Shown here: positions 7,898 to 17,323 of the stretch, piece after piece
How the letters are laid out: the number at the start of each line of letters is the position of its first letter
Numbering within the stretch: the stretch's first letter is position 1
Assembly: GCA_001028025.1 (NCBI GenBank)
Contig: LDAQ01000019.1
Coordinates: forward strand, 13,023-77,022
Direction of reading: 5' to 3'
From: Faecalicatena fissicatena
Lineage (GTDB): Bacteria > Bacillota > Clostridia > Lachnospirales > Lachnospiraceae
DNA: 64,000 bases
Position numbers and translations under genes: made by a program
Notes under the pieces: generated by a model
The model's database searches: none
Seen by the model: only the letters and a program-made list of their open reading frames with translations
Told to the model about the DNA's origin: nothing

Positions 7898-10800
7898 ATG
7901 GCATTACAATTTATTTTTGGGAATTCCGGTGCGGGAAAATCCCATTATTTATATGAGACAGTGATTGAAGATTCCATGAAGCATCCGGATATGAATTATC
8001 TGGTTCTTGTTCCTGAGCAGTTCACGATGCAGACCCAGAAGGATCTGTGCATGCTGCATCCGCGGCATGGGATTATGAATATTGATGTTTTGAGCTTCGG
8101 GCGGCTTGCGCATCGGATCTTTGAGGAGACCGGGCAGGATACGAAGCGTGTCCTGGATGATGAGGGGAAAAATCTGATTCTGCGGAAGATCGCCGGGGAC
8201 TATGAAAATGAACTGAAGGTACTGCGGGGAAATCTGAAGAAGCAGGGGTATATCAGCGAGGTGAAGTCCGTGATCTCTGAGTTTACCCAGTATGGAATTG
8301 GTTTTGAAAAGCTGGATGAGTTTATGGAGGGCCTGGATCCGGAAAGCTATCTGCATTATAAGCTGCAGGATATCCGCAGGGTGTATGAGGGATTTGAAAA
8401 TTATCTTGCGGACAAGTATATCACGAAAGAAGAACTGCTGGATGTGCTCAGCGATGCGGTGCCGCACTCGGAGCTTTTGAAAAACAGTGTCGTGGTGCTG
8501 GATGGCTTTACCGGCTTTACTCCGGTACAGAATAAGCTGCTGGGAGAACTGATGCGGGTGTGCAGAAACGTAGTGGTTACCGCGGTGATGGATTCAAGGG
8601 AGGACCCTTATGTATATAAACATCCCTATCAGCTGTTTGCACTGAGCCGGCAGATGGTAACGAGCCTTGTGCAGACCGCACGGGAGAACCGGGCCCGGGT
8701 GGAAGAAGCAGTCTGCCTGTACAGCAGGCCGTTTTACCGGTTCAAAGATAACGAGGTGCTGGGATTTTTGGAAGCGGAGCTTTTCCGTTATTCGAAAAAA
8801 CAGTATGAAAGGGAGCAGGATGTACTTTCTGTACATGTGGCGCGCAATCCAAAACAGGAGGCCGAATATGTGGCGTCCGGTATCCGGCACCTGGTCCGGG
8901 AAAAGGGGCTCAGGTACCGGGATATTGCGGTAATCGCAAGTGATATGAATGCCTATGCGGTCTGCATGGAAAAAGCATGCGATACCTATGGTATTCCCAT
9001 CTTTATGGATCATAAAAAAAGCATCCTGCTCAATGCATTCGTGGAATATGTGAGAAGCCTGCTCGCAATGGCGGAACAGAACTTTTCCTATGAAAGTGTG
9101 TTCCGTTATCTGCGCACGGGGATGGCGGGATTCACCCGCCGGGAAATCGATCAGATGGAGAATTATGTGCTGGCGCTGGGGCTGAAGGGCTATAAAAAAT
9201 GGCAGGCTGCCTGGGTGCGGCGTACATCCGGTATGGAGGAAGAGGCGCTGTCCGAATTAAACGGCCTCAGAGTCCGTTTTGTTGAACAGCTGGATGCCCT
9301 CGTATACGTTCTGAAGCAGCCAAGTAAGACCGTGAAGGACGTGACGGCTGCGGTATATGATTTTCTGGCAAAGCAGCAGGCACAGGTCCGTCTGAAAGAG
9401 ATGGAAGTCCGTTTCCAGGAGCAGGGAGAGCTGGCACTTGCGAAAGAGTATGCACAGGTATACCGCATCACGATTGAGCTGTTTGACAAATTTGTTGAAC
9501 TGCTGGGAGATGAGCGGATCTCTCTGAAAGAATACTGTGAGCTGCTGGATGCGGGAATGGAGGAGGCAAAGGTAGGAGTGATTCCGCCGAGCCTTGACCA
9601 GGTAGTGATCGGTGACGTGGAGAGAACCCGTCTGAAAGACATCAAGGCGCTCTTCTTTGTGGGGGCAAATGATACACTTCTTCCCGGCAGTCTGGGGCAG
9701 GGAGGCCTCTTGTCTGAGCGGGACAGAGAGCAGTTTGCGGGGCAGAAGATCAGCCTGTCTCCCGGGGCAAAGGAAAAGACCTATATCCAGAAGTTTTATT
9801 TATATATGAATCTGACAAAACCGACGAAATATCTGTCCATCTCATTCAGCAGAGTTTCCGCAGAGGGAAAAACACTCAGGCCCGCTTATCTGGTGCAGGA
9901 TCTGCGGAGGCTTTTTCCGCTGCTTAAGATAAGGGATGAAGAGACAAAAGGACTGGGACAGACAGAGCTGACCGAAAAAACGGCCATGAACTATCTGGTG
10001 CAGGGGCTTAGGGAACGGGCCTTGGGCGTAAATGAGGAGTGGAAAGAACTATATACCTGGTACGTAAAACATGCAGCCGGAACGGAAAAGATACTGGACG
10101 CTGCGTTTTTCAAAAAAACTCCGGAGCACCTTACAAAAACGGCCGCAGAGATGATGTACGGAGATGCCTCCCGTTTCAGCGTAACGAGGCTGGAGCGGTT
10201 CGCCTCCTGTGCCTATGCACATTTCCTGACCTACGGGCTTCGGCTTTCGGATCGGGAAGCGTACCAGTTTGAGGCCATGGACCTGGGAAATATAGCCCAC
10301 CAGTCTATGGAACGATTTGCAAAAAAGGCAGACATCAATCAGGTATCCTGGATCGGGATGCCGGAGGAAATGCGCGCACAGCTGATTGAAGAGAGTGTGG
10401 AGGAGAGCATCGTGGACTACGGAAATACCGTTCTTTACAGCACCGCGCGAAACGAATATATGATTACCCGTATTAAGAAGCTGATCCACCGCTCCGTGTG
10501 GGCGCTGACAGAACAGCTCAGAAAAGGGGACTTTGTGCCGAGCGGCTATGAGATGAAGTTCGGCAGCGGAAAGATCGACAGAATCGACACCTGTGAAGAT
10601 GAGGAAAAGATCTATGTTAAGGTTACAGACTATAAAACAGGATCCAAGAGCTTCGACATCACGGCCTTTTACCACGGACTCCAAATGCAGCTGCCAGTAT
10701 ATCTGAACGCGGCTATGGATATGGAACAGAAAAAACATCCCGGACAGGAAATTCAGCCTGCAGGCATTTTTTATTACCGCATGAAAGATCCGATTGTGGA

Positions 10801-11260
10801 AAAAGAGAAAAATGAAGCCCTGCTGGAGGAAAAACTTTTGAAGGAACTGAAACTGGACGGGCTTGTAAATGCGGATGAGGCCGTGATTCAGCATCTGGAG
10901 AGGGGGCTGACGGGAAACTCCAGCCTCATACCGGTAGGGAAAAACAAAGACGGCAGTCTGAACCGGTATTCCAGAGTGCTTGCCCCCGATGATTTCCGCA
11001 CCCTTCTGGCATACACCAAAAAGAAAGAGCGGGAACTCAAAGAAAGGATTCTGTCCGGCGAGACGCGGGCGTGGCCTTATGAACTGGGTACAGAGACGGG
11101 ATGCGATTATTGTGCATACCGGGATATCTGTGGTTTTGACGACCGCCTTGAAGGATGCGAGTACCAGCACATGGACAAACTGGACCGGGACGAAGCCGTG
11201 GAGAGGATGAGACAAAATGGAAAGGAGCAGCAGGGCGATGAGCGTAAAATGGACCAGTGA
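7898..11260 (+). CDS. addB: ATP-dependent helicase/deoxyribonuclease subunit B (AddB)
   Basis: The AddB half of AddAB, which processes double-strand breaks and makes 3' tails at Chi sites for RecA loading (the Firmicute counterpart of RecBCD). It has 1120 residues, close to the usual 1150-1170. The N-terminus has a Walker A motif (GNSGAGKSHYLYE, residues 8-20), followed by a degenerate helicase body. The C-terminal nuclease domain contains DYKTGSKSFD, and Cys771, Cys1069, Cys1072 and Cys1078 have the CxxCx5C layout of the AddB 4Fe-4S iron staple. GGGAGG precedes the ATG. The addA start lies inside its 3' end, so the two are translationally coupled. Confidence 0.97.
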   Translation: MALQFIFGNSGAGKSHYLYETVIEDSMKHPDMNYLVLVPEQFTMQTQKDLCMLHPRHGIMNIDVLSFGRLAHRIFEETGQDTKRVLDDEGKNLILRKIAGDYENELKVLRGNLKKQGYISEVKSVISEFTQYGIGFEKLDEFMEGLDPESYLHYKLQDIRRVYEGFENYLADKYITKEELLDVLSDAVPHSELLKNSVVVLDGFTGFTPVQNKLLGELMRVCRNVVVTAVMDSREDPYVYKHPYQLFALSRQMVTSLVQTARENRARVEEAVCLYSRPFYRFKDNEVLGFLEAELFRYSKKQYEREQDVLSVHVARNPKQEAEYVASGIRHLVREKGLRYRDIAVIASDMNAYAVCMEKACDTYGIPIFMDHKKSILLNAFVEYVRSLLAMAEQNFSYESVFRYLRTGMAGFTRREIDQMENYVLALGLKGYKKWQAAWVRRTSGMEEEALSELNGLRVRFVEQLDALVYVLKQPSKTVKDVTAAVYDFLAKQQAQVRLKEMEVRFQEQGELALAKEYAQVYRITIELFDKFVELLGDERISLKEYCELLDAGMEEAKVGVIPPSLDQVVIGDVERTRLKDIKALFFVGANDTLLPGSLGQGGLLSERDREQFAGQKISLSPGAKEKTYIQKFYLYMNLTKPTKYLSISFSRVSAEGKTLRPAYLVQDLRRLFPLLKIRDEETKGLGQTELTEKTAMNYLVQGLRERALGVNEEWKELYTWYVKHAAGTEKILDAAFFKKTPEHLTKTAAEMMYGDASRFSVTRLERFASCAYAHFLTYGLRLSDREAYQFEAMDLGNIAHQSMERFAKKADINQVSWIGMPEEMRAQLIEESVEESIVDYGNTVLYSTARNEYMITRIKKLIHRSVWALTEQLRKGDFVPSGYEMKFGSGKIDRIDTCEDEEKIYVKVTDYKTGSKSFDITAFYHGLQMQLPVYLNAAMDMEQKKHPGQEIQPAGIFYYRMKDPIVEKEKNEALLEEKLLKELKLDGLVNADEAVIQHLERGLTGNSSLIPVGKNKDGSLNRYSRVLAPDDFRTLLAYTKKKERELKERILSGETRAWPYELGTETGCDYCAYRDICGFDDRLEGCEYQHMDKLDRDEAVERMRQNGKEQQGDERKMDQ

Positions 11261-14200
11261 GCAGCAGAAAGTAATTGACTTGAGAGAAAGGAATATTCTG
11301 GTTTCAGCGGCGGCAGGCTCCGGAAAGACTGCGGTTCTTGTTGAGCGTATTATCCAGATGCTGACAGATCCCAAAAAACCGGCGGATGTGGACCGGCTTC
11401 TGATTGTGACTTTTACGGAGGCCGCGGCGGCAGAGATGAAGGAGCGTATCCGGGAGGCGATTGAGAAGTCACTGGAAGAGCGCCCGGAGGATGTGCACCT
11501 GCAGAGGCAGGCAACGCTGATTCACAGCGCGCAGATAACTACCATACACAGTTTCTGTCTGTCTGTCATCCGTGAACACTTTCATGTGCTGGATATTGAT
11601 CCGGGATTTCGTATTGCAGAAGAGGGAGAACTAAAGCTCCTCAAGCAGGATGTTCTCGATGAATTATTGGAAGCATGCTATGTAAATGCAGACACACCGT
11701 TTCTGGAATTTGTGGAGAAATTCGGTACGGGAAGAAATGATAAGAAGATCGAGGAAATTATCTTAAAGCTGTATGAATATTCCCGAAGTTATCCACAGCC
11801 GGATGTATGGCTGGATGAATGTGCCAGGAGCTATAGAGTGGGGCAGGAGGCATGCCGGGATGGAGAAACAGATACCGGCAGCTTAACTATAACGGAGGAA
11901 ACTGAGAAAGCAGAATCTGCCGGACCGGCAGGAGGGGATGCTCCATGTGCCTGCAGTGAGCCGGCCTGCATGGAGCGCGTAAAAGTGCTGGTCCGGCAGA
12001 AAGCGGAGGACATGCTTTGGATTCTGGAAGAGGGGATGAGAATCTGCGATCTGCCGGACGGACCTTATATGTATGGTGATATGCTGGATTCAGACAAAGC
12101 GGCTCTGGAAAACCTGGTGAGGCAGGAAACCTTTGAAGGGATGTACCAGTCCGTACAGGGGATTGCCTGGAAACGCCTTTCTGCAAAGAAAGACGAGTCC
12201 GTGGATGTGGAAAAAAGAGACCAGGTGAAGGCACTGCGTGAAAAAGTCAAGAAAATGGTGAAGGAAATCACTGGTATGTACTTTTACGAGGAGCCGGAGG
12301 AAATCCTGAAGGACATGAAGGAATCCGCGGTGTCCATGCAGGTGCTGACAGATCTGGTCAAACAGTTTGGGGAAGCATTTTCCGGGAAAAAGCAGAGCAA
12401 AAATATGATTGACTTCAATGATATGGAACAGTTTGCCCTGCGGATTCTCACTGTGGAAGAGGATGGGAAGCTTGTCCCCTCGTTGTCAGCGGCCGAGTAT
12501 CAGGAGCAGTTTCTGGAGGTGATGATTGATGAATACCAGGACAGCAACCTGATCCAGGAAGCAATTTTGACCAGCGTCTCTACGGTAAGCAGAGGCAGAA
12601 ACAATATATTCATGGTGGGGGATGTAAAACAAAGTATTTACAGATTCCGGCTCTCAAGACCGGAACTGTTTATGGAGAAATATGACACTTACAGCCAGGA
12701 AGACAGCGACAGGCAGCGGATAGACCTGCACAGGAATTTCCGGAGCAGAGACGAGGTGCTTGGGAGTGTCAACTTTATATTTGAGCAGATTATGCGAAAA
12801 GAGCTGGGTGGCATTCTCTATGACGAACAGGCCGCGCTGTATCCAGGAGCCTCCTATGAGCCGCAGCTGGACGAACAGGGAAAAAGCATCAATCAGGCGG
12901 AACTGATTCTGGTGGATACATCGGATGATCACGAAGCCGGGGAGAGCAGTCAGACAGGAGAAGACAAGGCCGCTGATGCAGGTGCAGAAGAGGGCCGCAC
13001 AACAGAGACTCAGGCGGCCAGGCCCTCGGCGGGAACGGGAAGAGAGCGTGAAGCGCGGGCTGTGGCACGGAGAATAAAAGAACTTCTGAAGTACGGCCGG
13101 GTGCTGGATAAGGCTTCCGGGACCTATCGGGCCCCCCGATACAAAGACATGGTGATTCTGACCAGGAGCATCAAAGGCTGGGCGGATGTTTTTGCCGCCG
13201 TACTGGGGGAAGAGGGGATACCGGCCTATGCCGGCAGCCGAGAGGGGTATTTCGAGACATACGAGGTAAGCGTTCTGCTGGATTACCTGAGAATCCTGGA
13301 TAATTTTATGCAGGAGCTACCCCTGACTGCTGTGCTGACGTCCCCCTTTGCAGGGCTGAACGTACAGCAGCTGGCTGATATCCGCAATGCATTTCCCGGC
13401 ATACCGTTCTACGAAGCGGTTCAAAAATATGCGGATGCCGCGGAAGGTGGGGGCGTTCTGCAGAGGCTCCTGCGGGAATTTCTGCAGAAACTGGAACACT
13501 TCCGGGAAATGGTTCCCTACACGGCCATTCATGAACTGCTGTGGCATATCATAGAAGATACCGGCTACGGCCTCTATATCGCATCCATGCCCGGAGGGGC
13601 GCAGCGCGAGGCAAATGTGGAAATGCTGGTGGAAAAGGCCTCGGCGTTTGAGGGCACAAGCTATAAAGGACTATTTAACTTTGTACGTTATATTGAGCAG
13701 TTAAAAAAATATGATGTGGATTATGGCGAGGCAAATATCGCGGATGAGCAGTCGGATACGGTGCGTATTATGTCGATCCACAAGAGTAAGGGCCTGGAGT
13801 TTCAGATTGTGTTTGTGTGTGGTATGGGCAAACAGTTCAATACCCAGGACACCAAAGGGAGTATTGTAATTCATCCCGAGTGGGGCGTGGGCATTGATGC
13901 GATCGATCTGGAAAAAAGAACCAGGATTCCTACTATATTAAAGAAAGTCATCCAGGAGGAAATCACCAGAGAAAATCTGGGGGAGGAACTTCGGGTGCTT
14001 TATGTGGCACTGACCAGAGCGAAGGAAAAACTGATCATGACCGGCGAACTGCCACACGCCCTGGAAGTGCTGGAACAAAACGGGGCAGGCCAGACAACGG
14101 GAGGAAGGAAAGAACCTCTTCCCTATTATGTGCTTTCCGGTGCACGTACTTATCTGGACTGGCTGCTGCCTCTGATCCCGCGGCTGACGGAGCAGATTCC

Positions 14201-15029
14201 GCTGGAGGTTCTGGTCGCAGACTGTTTTGCAGAGGAAGCCGCAGAAACGGCCGGGCAGCAGGCAGAAAGCCTGGCACGGGATGTACTGGAGCACTGGAAT
14301 ACGGAAAATATCTATGACAAAGAGCTTCGTGAGAGCCTGCCCGGGCAGCTGGAATATAAGTATCCATATGAGCAGGAGGGGAAATTAAAACTAAAGTTCA
14401 CGGTATCCGAGCTGAAAAAGCGCGCCTACCTGTCGGAAGAATCCGGGGAGGAGCTGTACGAAGAACCGGAGGTAGTGCCTCTTCTGCCCGAATTTCTGAA
14501 GGAAGAAACCGAGCTGACAGGAGCATCAAGGGGAAGCGCCTACCATAAACTGCTGGAGCTGTTGGATTTTTCCGTACAATACGACGAAATTGCACTGGAA
14601 AAAGAGATCGTCCGACTGAAGGCAGAAGGAAAACTCTCTGACGATATGGCAGAGTGCATCCGTATTCGTGATATACTCGCCTTTTTACACTGCGAAAGCG
14701 GACAGCGCATGCACAGGGCGGCGCAGAAACAGCTTCTAAAAAAAGAGCAGCCCTTTGTTCTGGGAGTGGACGCCCGGGAAATCTATCCCGGAGTAGACAG
14801 CACAGAGACAATCCTGGTGCAGGGAATCATAGACGTTTATTTTCAGGAGGACGAGGAGCTGGTTGTGCTGGATTACAAGACGGATAAAGTGAGAACAGCC
14901 AGGGAACTCCAGGAAAAATACCACTCCCAGCTGGACTACTATGCACAGGCGCTGGAGCAGCTGACAGAGAAAAAAGTAAAAGAAAAAATCATTTATTCAT
15001 TTACCCTGGAAGAAGAAATTCAGGTATAA
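11238..15029 (+). CDS. addA: ATP-dependent helicase/nuclease subunit A (AddA)
   Basis: The AddA subunit: UvrD-like 3'-5' helicase plus nuclease, partner of the upstream addB. The start is taken at 11238 (MSVKWTSEQQKVID) because AAAGGAG at 11221-11227 precedes it; the ATG at 11217 lies before that site. It gives 1263 residues overlapping addB by 23 nt. Walker A is AAAGSGKTAVL, the Walker B region is MIDEYQDSN, and motif V/VI stretches are IMSIHKSKGLEF and LYVALTRAKEKL. The C-terminal nuclease motifs are RGSAYHKLLELLDF and VLDYKTDKVR. Two low-complexity acidic or Ala/Gly-rich insertions (about residues 200-250 and 565-610) make it slightly longer than the Bacillus protein. It is complete with no sign of decay. 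Confidence 0.97.
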   Translation: MSVKWTSEQQKVIDLRERNILVSAAAGSGKTAVLVERIIQMLTDPKKPADVDRLLIVTFTEAAAAEMKERIREAIEKSLEERPEDVHLQRQATLIHSAQITTIHSFCLSVIREHFHVLDIDPGFRIAEEGELKLLKQDVLDELLEACYVNADTPFLEFVEKFGTGRNDKKIEEIILKLYEYSRSYPQPDVWLDECARSYRVGQEACRDGETDTGSLTITEETEKAESAGPAGGDAPCACSEPACMERVKVLVRQKAEDMLWILEEGMRICDLPDGPYMYGDMLDSDKAALENLVRQETFEGMYQSVQGIAWKRLSAKKDESVDVEKRDQVKALREKVKKMVKEITGMYFYEEPEEILKDMKESAVSMQVLTDLVKQFGEAFSGKKQSKNMIDFNDMEQFALRILTVEEDGKLVPSLSAAEYQEQFLEVMIDEYQDSNLIQEAILTSVSTVSRGRNNIFMVGDVKQSIYRFRLSRPELFMEKYDTYSQEDSDRQRIDLHRNFRSRDEVLGSVNFIFEQIMRKELGGILYDEQAALYPGASYEPQLDEQGKSINQAELILVDTSDDHEAGESSQTGEDKAADAGAEEGRTTETQAARPSAGTGREREARAVARRIKELLKYGRVLDKASGTYRAPRYKDMVILTRSIKGWADVFAAVLGEEGIPAYAGSREGYFETYEVSVLLDYLRILDNFMQELPLTAVLTSPFAGLNVQQLADIRNAFPGIPFYEAVQKYADAAEGGGVLQRLLREFLQKLEHFREMVPYTAIHELLWHIIEDTGYGLYIASMPGGAQREANVEMLVEKASAFEGTSYKGLFNFVRYIEQLKKYDVDYGEANIADEQSDTVRIMSIHKSKGLEFQIVFVCGMGKQFNTQDTKGSIVIHPEWGVGIDAIDLEKRTRIPTILKKVIQEEITRENLGEELRVLYVALTRAKEKLIMTGELPHALEVLEQNGAGQTTGGRKEPLPYYVLSGARTYLDWLLPLIPRLTEQIPLEVLVADCFAEEAAETAGQQAESLARDVLEHWNTENIYDKELRESLPGQLEYKYPYEQEGKLKLKFTVSELKKRAYLSEESGEELYEEPEVVPLLPEFLKEETELTGASRGSAYHKLLELLDFSVQYDEIALEKEIVRLKAEGKLSDDMAECIRIRDILAFLHCESGQRMHRAAQKQLLKKEQPFVLGVDAREIYPGVDSTETILVQGIIDVYFQEDEELVVLDYKTDKVRTARELQEKYHSQLDYYAQALEQLTEKKVKEKIIYSFTLEEEIQV

Positions 15030-15060
15030 AGTAAAAAAATCAGATTAAAAGGAGTGTGCC

Positions 15061-15345
15061 ATGAAATATACTTATATTATAATACCAATCATTATCATCA
15101 ACGTTATCACATTCCTTGTATATGGGGAAGATAAGAGAAGAGCGCGTAAAAACAAATGGAGAATCCCGGAAAAAACACTGATGCTCCTGGCACTGCTGGG
15201 AGGAGCCCCGGGGGCATTGGCGGGGATGCAGGCATTCCGGCATAAGACAAGGAAAAATCTGTTTCGGATTGGGGTGCCCTGTATCCTGGTGCTGCAGATT
15301 GTGGGGGCGGTGGTTTTGTGGGGAGACGGGGGCGCCTTTCATTAG
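15061..15345 (+). CDS. DUF1294 family small membrane protein
   Basis: A 94-residue membrane protein. Residues 4-21 form one hydrophobic helix, a basic loop follows (KRRARKNKWRIPEKTL), then hydrophobic stretches at about 40-55 and 70-88. The IPEKTLMLLALLGGAPGAL and FRHKTRKNLFRIG segments are characteristic of DUF1294, a family of unknown function. AAAAGGAG precedes the ATG. It starts 31 nt after addA and may be co-transcribed, but nothing suggests a role in recombination. Confidence 0.85.
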   Translation: MKYTYIIIPIIIINVITFLVYGEDKRRARKNKWRIPEKTLMLLALLGGAPGALAGMQAFRHKTRKNLFRIGVPCILVLQIVGAVVLWGDGGAFH

Positions 15346-15424
15346 TTTTTGTGCAAGGGGGAGGGAAAAAATCTACAATTGAAGTATTTTAGAGACGACT
15401 TAAAGGTCTGAGTATGATAAAGCG

Positions 15425-16276
15425 ATGGACGAATGGAGAGATATGGACAGGAGAAAACTGGTTAATGAGAGTATTGATTATATTTTGCAGCATTTAGATG
15501 AGGATTTATCGCTTGATACTTTATCTGCCCGATTTTTTGTTTCAAAATACTATTTTGAACGGATGTTTAAGGAAGAAACGGGGGAGAGCATTTATGCTTT
15601 TATTAAACGCTGTAAGGTCGACCAAAGTGCAGTAGATATGAAGCTGAATCCGGCGAAAGCAATTACGGATATTGGTTTGGATTACGGGTATAGTTCTTCC
15701 AATTATAGTTCTGTGTTTAGAAAGCAGCATAATACTTCCCCTACTTTGTTTAAGCAATCGATCCCAACTCATAGTATGCCGGTTCCTTTTACACCGGAGC
15801 GGGTTGCCCGTTTTAAAATGGCGGAGGAATATGCCGCTAATATTGAAATTCAGGAGTTTGGCGACTTTTTTGTGATCTATGAGCGGTTTATTGGGAACTA
15901 TGTGGATATTGAAAAAAACTGGTATCTGTTTTTAGATAAATACGACGCATATTTGAATGAGAAAACGGTTCTGATAGAGCGCTTTTTTAATGACCCGGCT
16001 ATTACAAAACCGTCGCTGTGTATTTGCGATATTTGTATGACAGTGGAACAGGATTGTGACCTGGAAAATGTGATGTGGATCAGAGGCGGCAGAGGGATTG
16101 TGTACCATTTCGATGGGGATATCAAAGATATTTTTGAGACATTGCAGGGGATTTTCAGCGTTTGGATGCCGGGGAGCGGTTACAGAATGGCAGAGCGGTA
16201 TGGAATGAATATCTATCATAACATTAACCGGGAGAGTCATAAAGTTGTTATGGATTTATGCATTCCCGTTTCATAA
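15425..16276 (+). CDS. AraC family transcriptional regulator with C-terminal effector-binding domain
   Basis: A 283-residue regulator with the AraC DNA-binding domain at the N-terminus (about residues 8-115: two helix-turn-helices, with LSARFFVSKYYFERMFKE and DIGLDYGYSSSNYSSVFRK). The remainder (about 125-283) resembles a GyrI-like/AraC effector-binding domain that senses small molecules. The ribosome site is weak, and a second in-frame ATG lies at 15443, so the exact start is uncertain. It sits alone between addA-DUF1294 and the DUF6144-like gene. N-terminal-HTH members of this kind often control drug or stress responses; the MATE gene 1 kb downstream is a possible but unproven target. Confidence 0.87.
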   Translation: MDEWRDMDRRKLVNESIDYILQHLDEDLSLDTLSARFFVSKYYFERMFKEETGESIYAFIKRCKVDQSAVDMKLNPAKAITDIGLDYGYSSSNYSSVFRKQHNTSPTLFKQSIPTHSMPVPFTPERVARFKMAEEYAANIEIQEFGDFFVIYERFIGNYVDIEKNWYLFLDKYDAYLNEKTVLIERFFNDPAITKPSLCICDICMTVEQDCDLENVMWIRGGRGIVYHFDGDIKDIFETLQGIFSVWMPGSGYRMAERYGMNIYHNINRESHKVVMDLCIPVS

Positions 16277-16337
16277 AAGCAAGAATTCAGAAGTCAATAA
16301 GTTGTCTTTCTTTCTATAATAAGAAGTGTTAAGAAAT

Positions 16338-16367
16338 GTAACAGTTCAGGCAGGCCTGAACTGTTAC
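16338..16367. repeat. AACAGTTCAG palindromic repeat, copy 1
   Basis: A 14-bp perfect inverted repeat, GTAACAGTTCAGGC at 16338-16351 and GCCTGAACTGTTAC at 16354-16367, with a 2-nt loop. A near-identical 30-nt copy is at 37348-37377. It has no T run, so it is a poor intrinsic terminator; it lies between the AraC-type gene and the next gene. Confidence 0.8.
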
Positions 16368-16398
16368 TAAGAAATACTTCAGGAGAAAGGAAGATACG

Positions 16399-16947
16399 AT
16401 GTTTGATATAAGAAAAATTCAGGAGAAAGTAATTTATGAATCTGTCAAAGCGAAAAGCAATGCAGAAACAGCCGATGAAGTGGTGTATGGCAAGGGACGT
16501 GAGGCTAAGGACGAGGAGAATCCTGAGTGGGTGAAGTCTGCCATGAACCGCCTGGAAAGCAAATTTGATCTGGAGACCGCAAAGACAATACGGATGAATT
16601 GTCAATGCGGGTACGGCATGGACGAAAAACTTGCCATTGTAAAGGAACTGATGTCAGATGCAGCAAGTATAGAAGAATTTGCGGATTCAGAGAAAGCAAG
16701 GGCTGCCGGGCTTTTCTGTAAAGACGGTGAACTTTTTTTACAGTTTGGTTTTTGTCCCTGCCCCATGCTTGCAGAAGTGGAAAGATTAGAGCGCAATACG
16801 TGGTGCCAGTGTACTACCGGCTACAGCAAAGTACTTTTTGAAAAGGCGTTTGAATGTAATGCTGATGTGGAGCTGCTGGAAAGTATAAAGATGGGGGATG
16901 ATAGATGCCTCATGAAAATTACTCTACATAATCCTGTCTGGCAATAA
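16399..16947 (+). CDS. DUF6144-like cysteine-rich protein of unknown function
   Basis: A 182-residue cytoplasmic protein that resembles DUF6144. Cysteine clusters stand out: NCQCGYGMD (about 71-79), FGFCPCPMLAE (about 117-127) and WCQCTTGYSK (about 135-144). The last part (LFEKAFECNADVELLESI then CLMKI) is reminiscent of V4R-like or amino-thiazoline-carboxylate-hydrolase-like domains that bind small molecules or metal. AGGAGAAAGG lies just upstream of the ATG. It is a single-gene unit between a palindromic repeat and a strong terminator. The family name is a recollection from sequence style; no function is claimed. Confidence 0.6.
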   Translation: MFDIRKIQEKVIYESVKAKSNAETADEVVYGKGREAKDEENPEWVKSAMNRLESKFDLETAKTIRMNCQCGYGMDEKLAIVKELMSDAASIEEFADSEKARAAGLFCKDGELFLQFGFCPCPMLAEVERLERNTWCQCTTGYSKVLFEKAFECNADVELLESIKMGDDRCLMKITLHNPVWQ

Positions 16948-17062
16948 AGCAGTCCGCATGGGGGCTGAGAAAATGCTTAATTTATGAACACAATGTAAAA
17001 AATGTTTTAGGGCTTGAATTTGGTTTTAATTTCTGTTAGAGTAGGAGTAACGGTTTGAAACG

Positions 17063-17104
17063 CTCCCGTATACAAGGCTATCTTGTATACGGGAGTTTTT
17101 TATA
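17063..17104 (+). terminator. Strong intrinsic terminator upstream of MATE gene
   Basis: A perfect 14-bp stem, CTCCCGTATACAAG at 17063-17076 and CTTGTATACGGGAG at 17082-17095, with a 5-nt loop and a run of Ts from 17096. It lies 116 nt after the DUF6144-like stop codon. A promoter-like TTGAAT at about 17013 lies between that stop and the hairpin, so this could instead attenuate a transcript that runs into the MATE gene. Confidence 0.85.
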
Positions 17105-17115
17105 TTTCATAAGAA

Positions 17116-17239
17116 ATTACTCCTGTGAAATATAAAGCCCTTCCGGCTGGATGCGCACTGCGGCGTAGGTTGTAGATGCCGCGATGCGGCCGCCGCAGGC
17201 GCGTATTTCGTAAGCGAAACTTTAGTTCATATGAGTAAT
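17116..17239. repeat. Imperfect palindromic element in MATE leader
   Basis: About 124 bp that folds on itself. The outer arms are ATTACTC (17116-17122) with GAGTAAT (17233-17239) and TAAAG (17133-17137) with CTTTA (17220-17224). The inner arms are 17151-17165 with 17191-17206, and there is an apical GCCGC-GAT-GCGGC hairpin at 17178-17190. It contains copy 2 (17194-17221) of the 28-nt repeat seen at 6950. It is a non-coding element of unknown kind that fills most of the 377-nt gap before the MATE gene. Confidence 0.6.
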
Positions 17240-17243
17240 ATTT

Positions 17244-17302
17244 AAAAGGTGTTTTGATACTGCTATCCTTTCAGGTTTTGACGGCAGTTCAGGACGCCTT
17301 TT
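17244..17302 (+). promoter_or_regulatory. Long hairpin just before MATE ribosome site (possible attenuator)
   Basis: AAAAGGTGTTTTGA (17244-17257) pairs with TCAGGACGCCTTTT (17289-17302), using several G-U pairs. ACTGCTATC (17259-17267) pairs with GACGGCAGT (17280-17288) apart from one mismatch. The long stem ends 9 nt before the AGGAGG of the MATE gene. The G-U pairs suggest an RNA structure on the + strand. Confidence 0.5.
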
Positions 17303-17323
17303 ATTCGATTCAGGAGGAAGAAA

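Noticed and set aside
10049..11374. 441-codon open frame on the - strand across addB/addA
   Set aside because: Shadow of well-supported addB and addA; composition is not protein-like.
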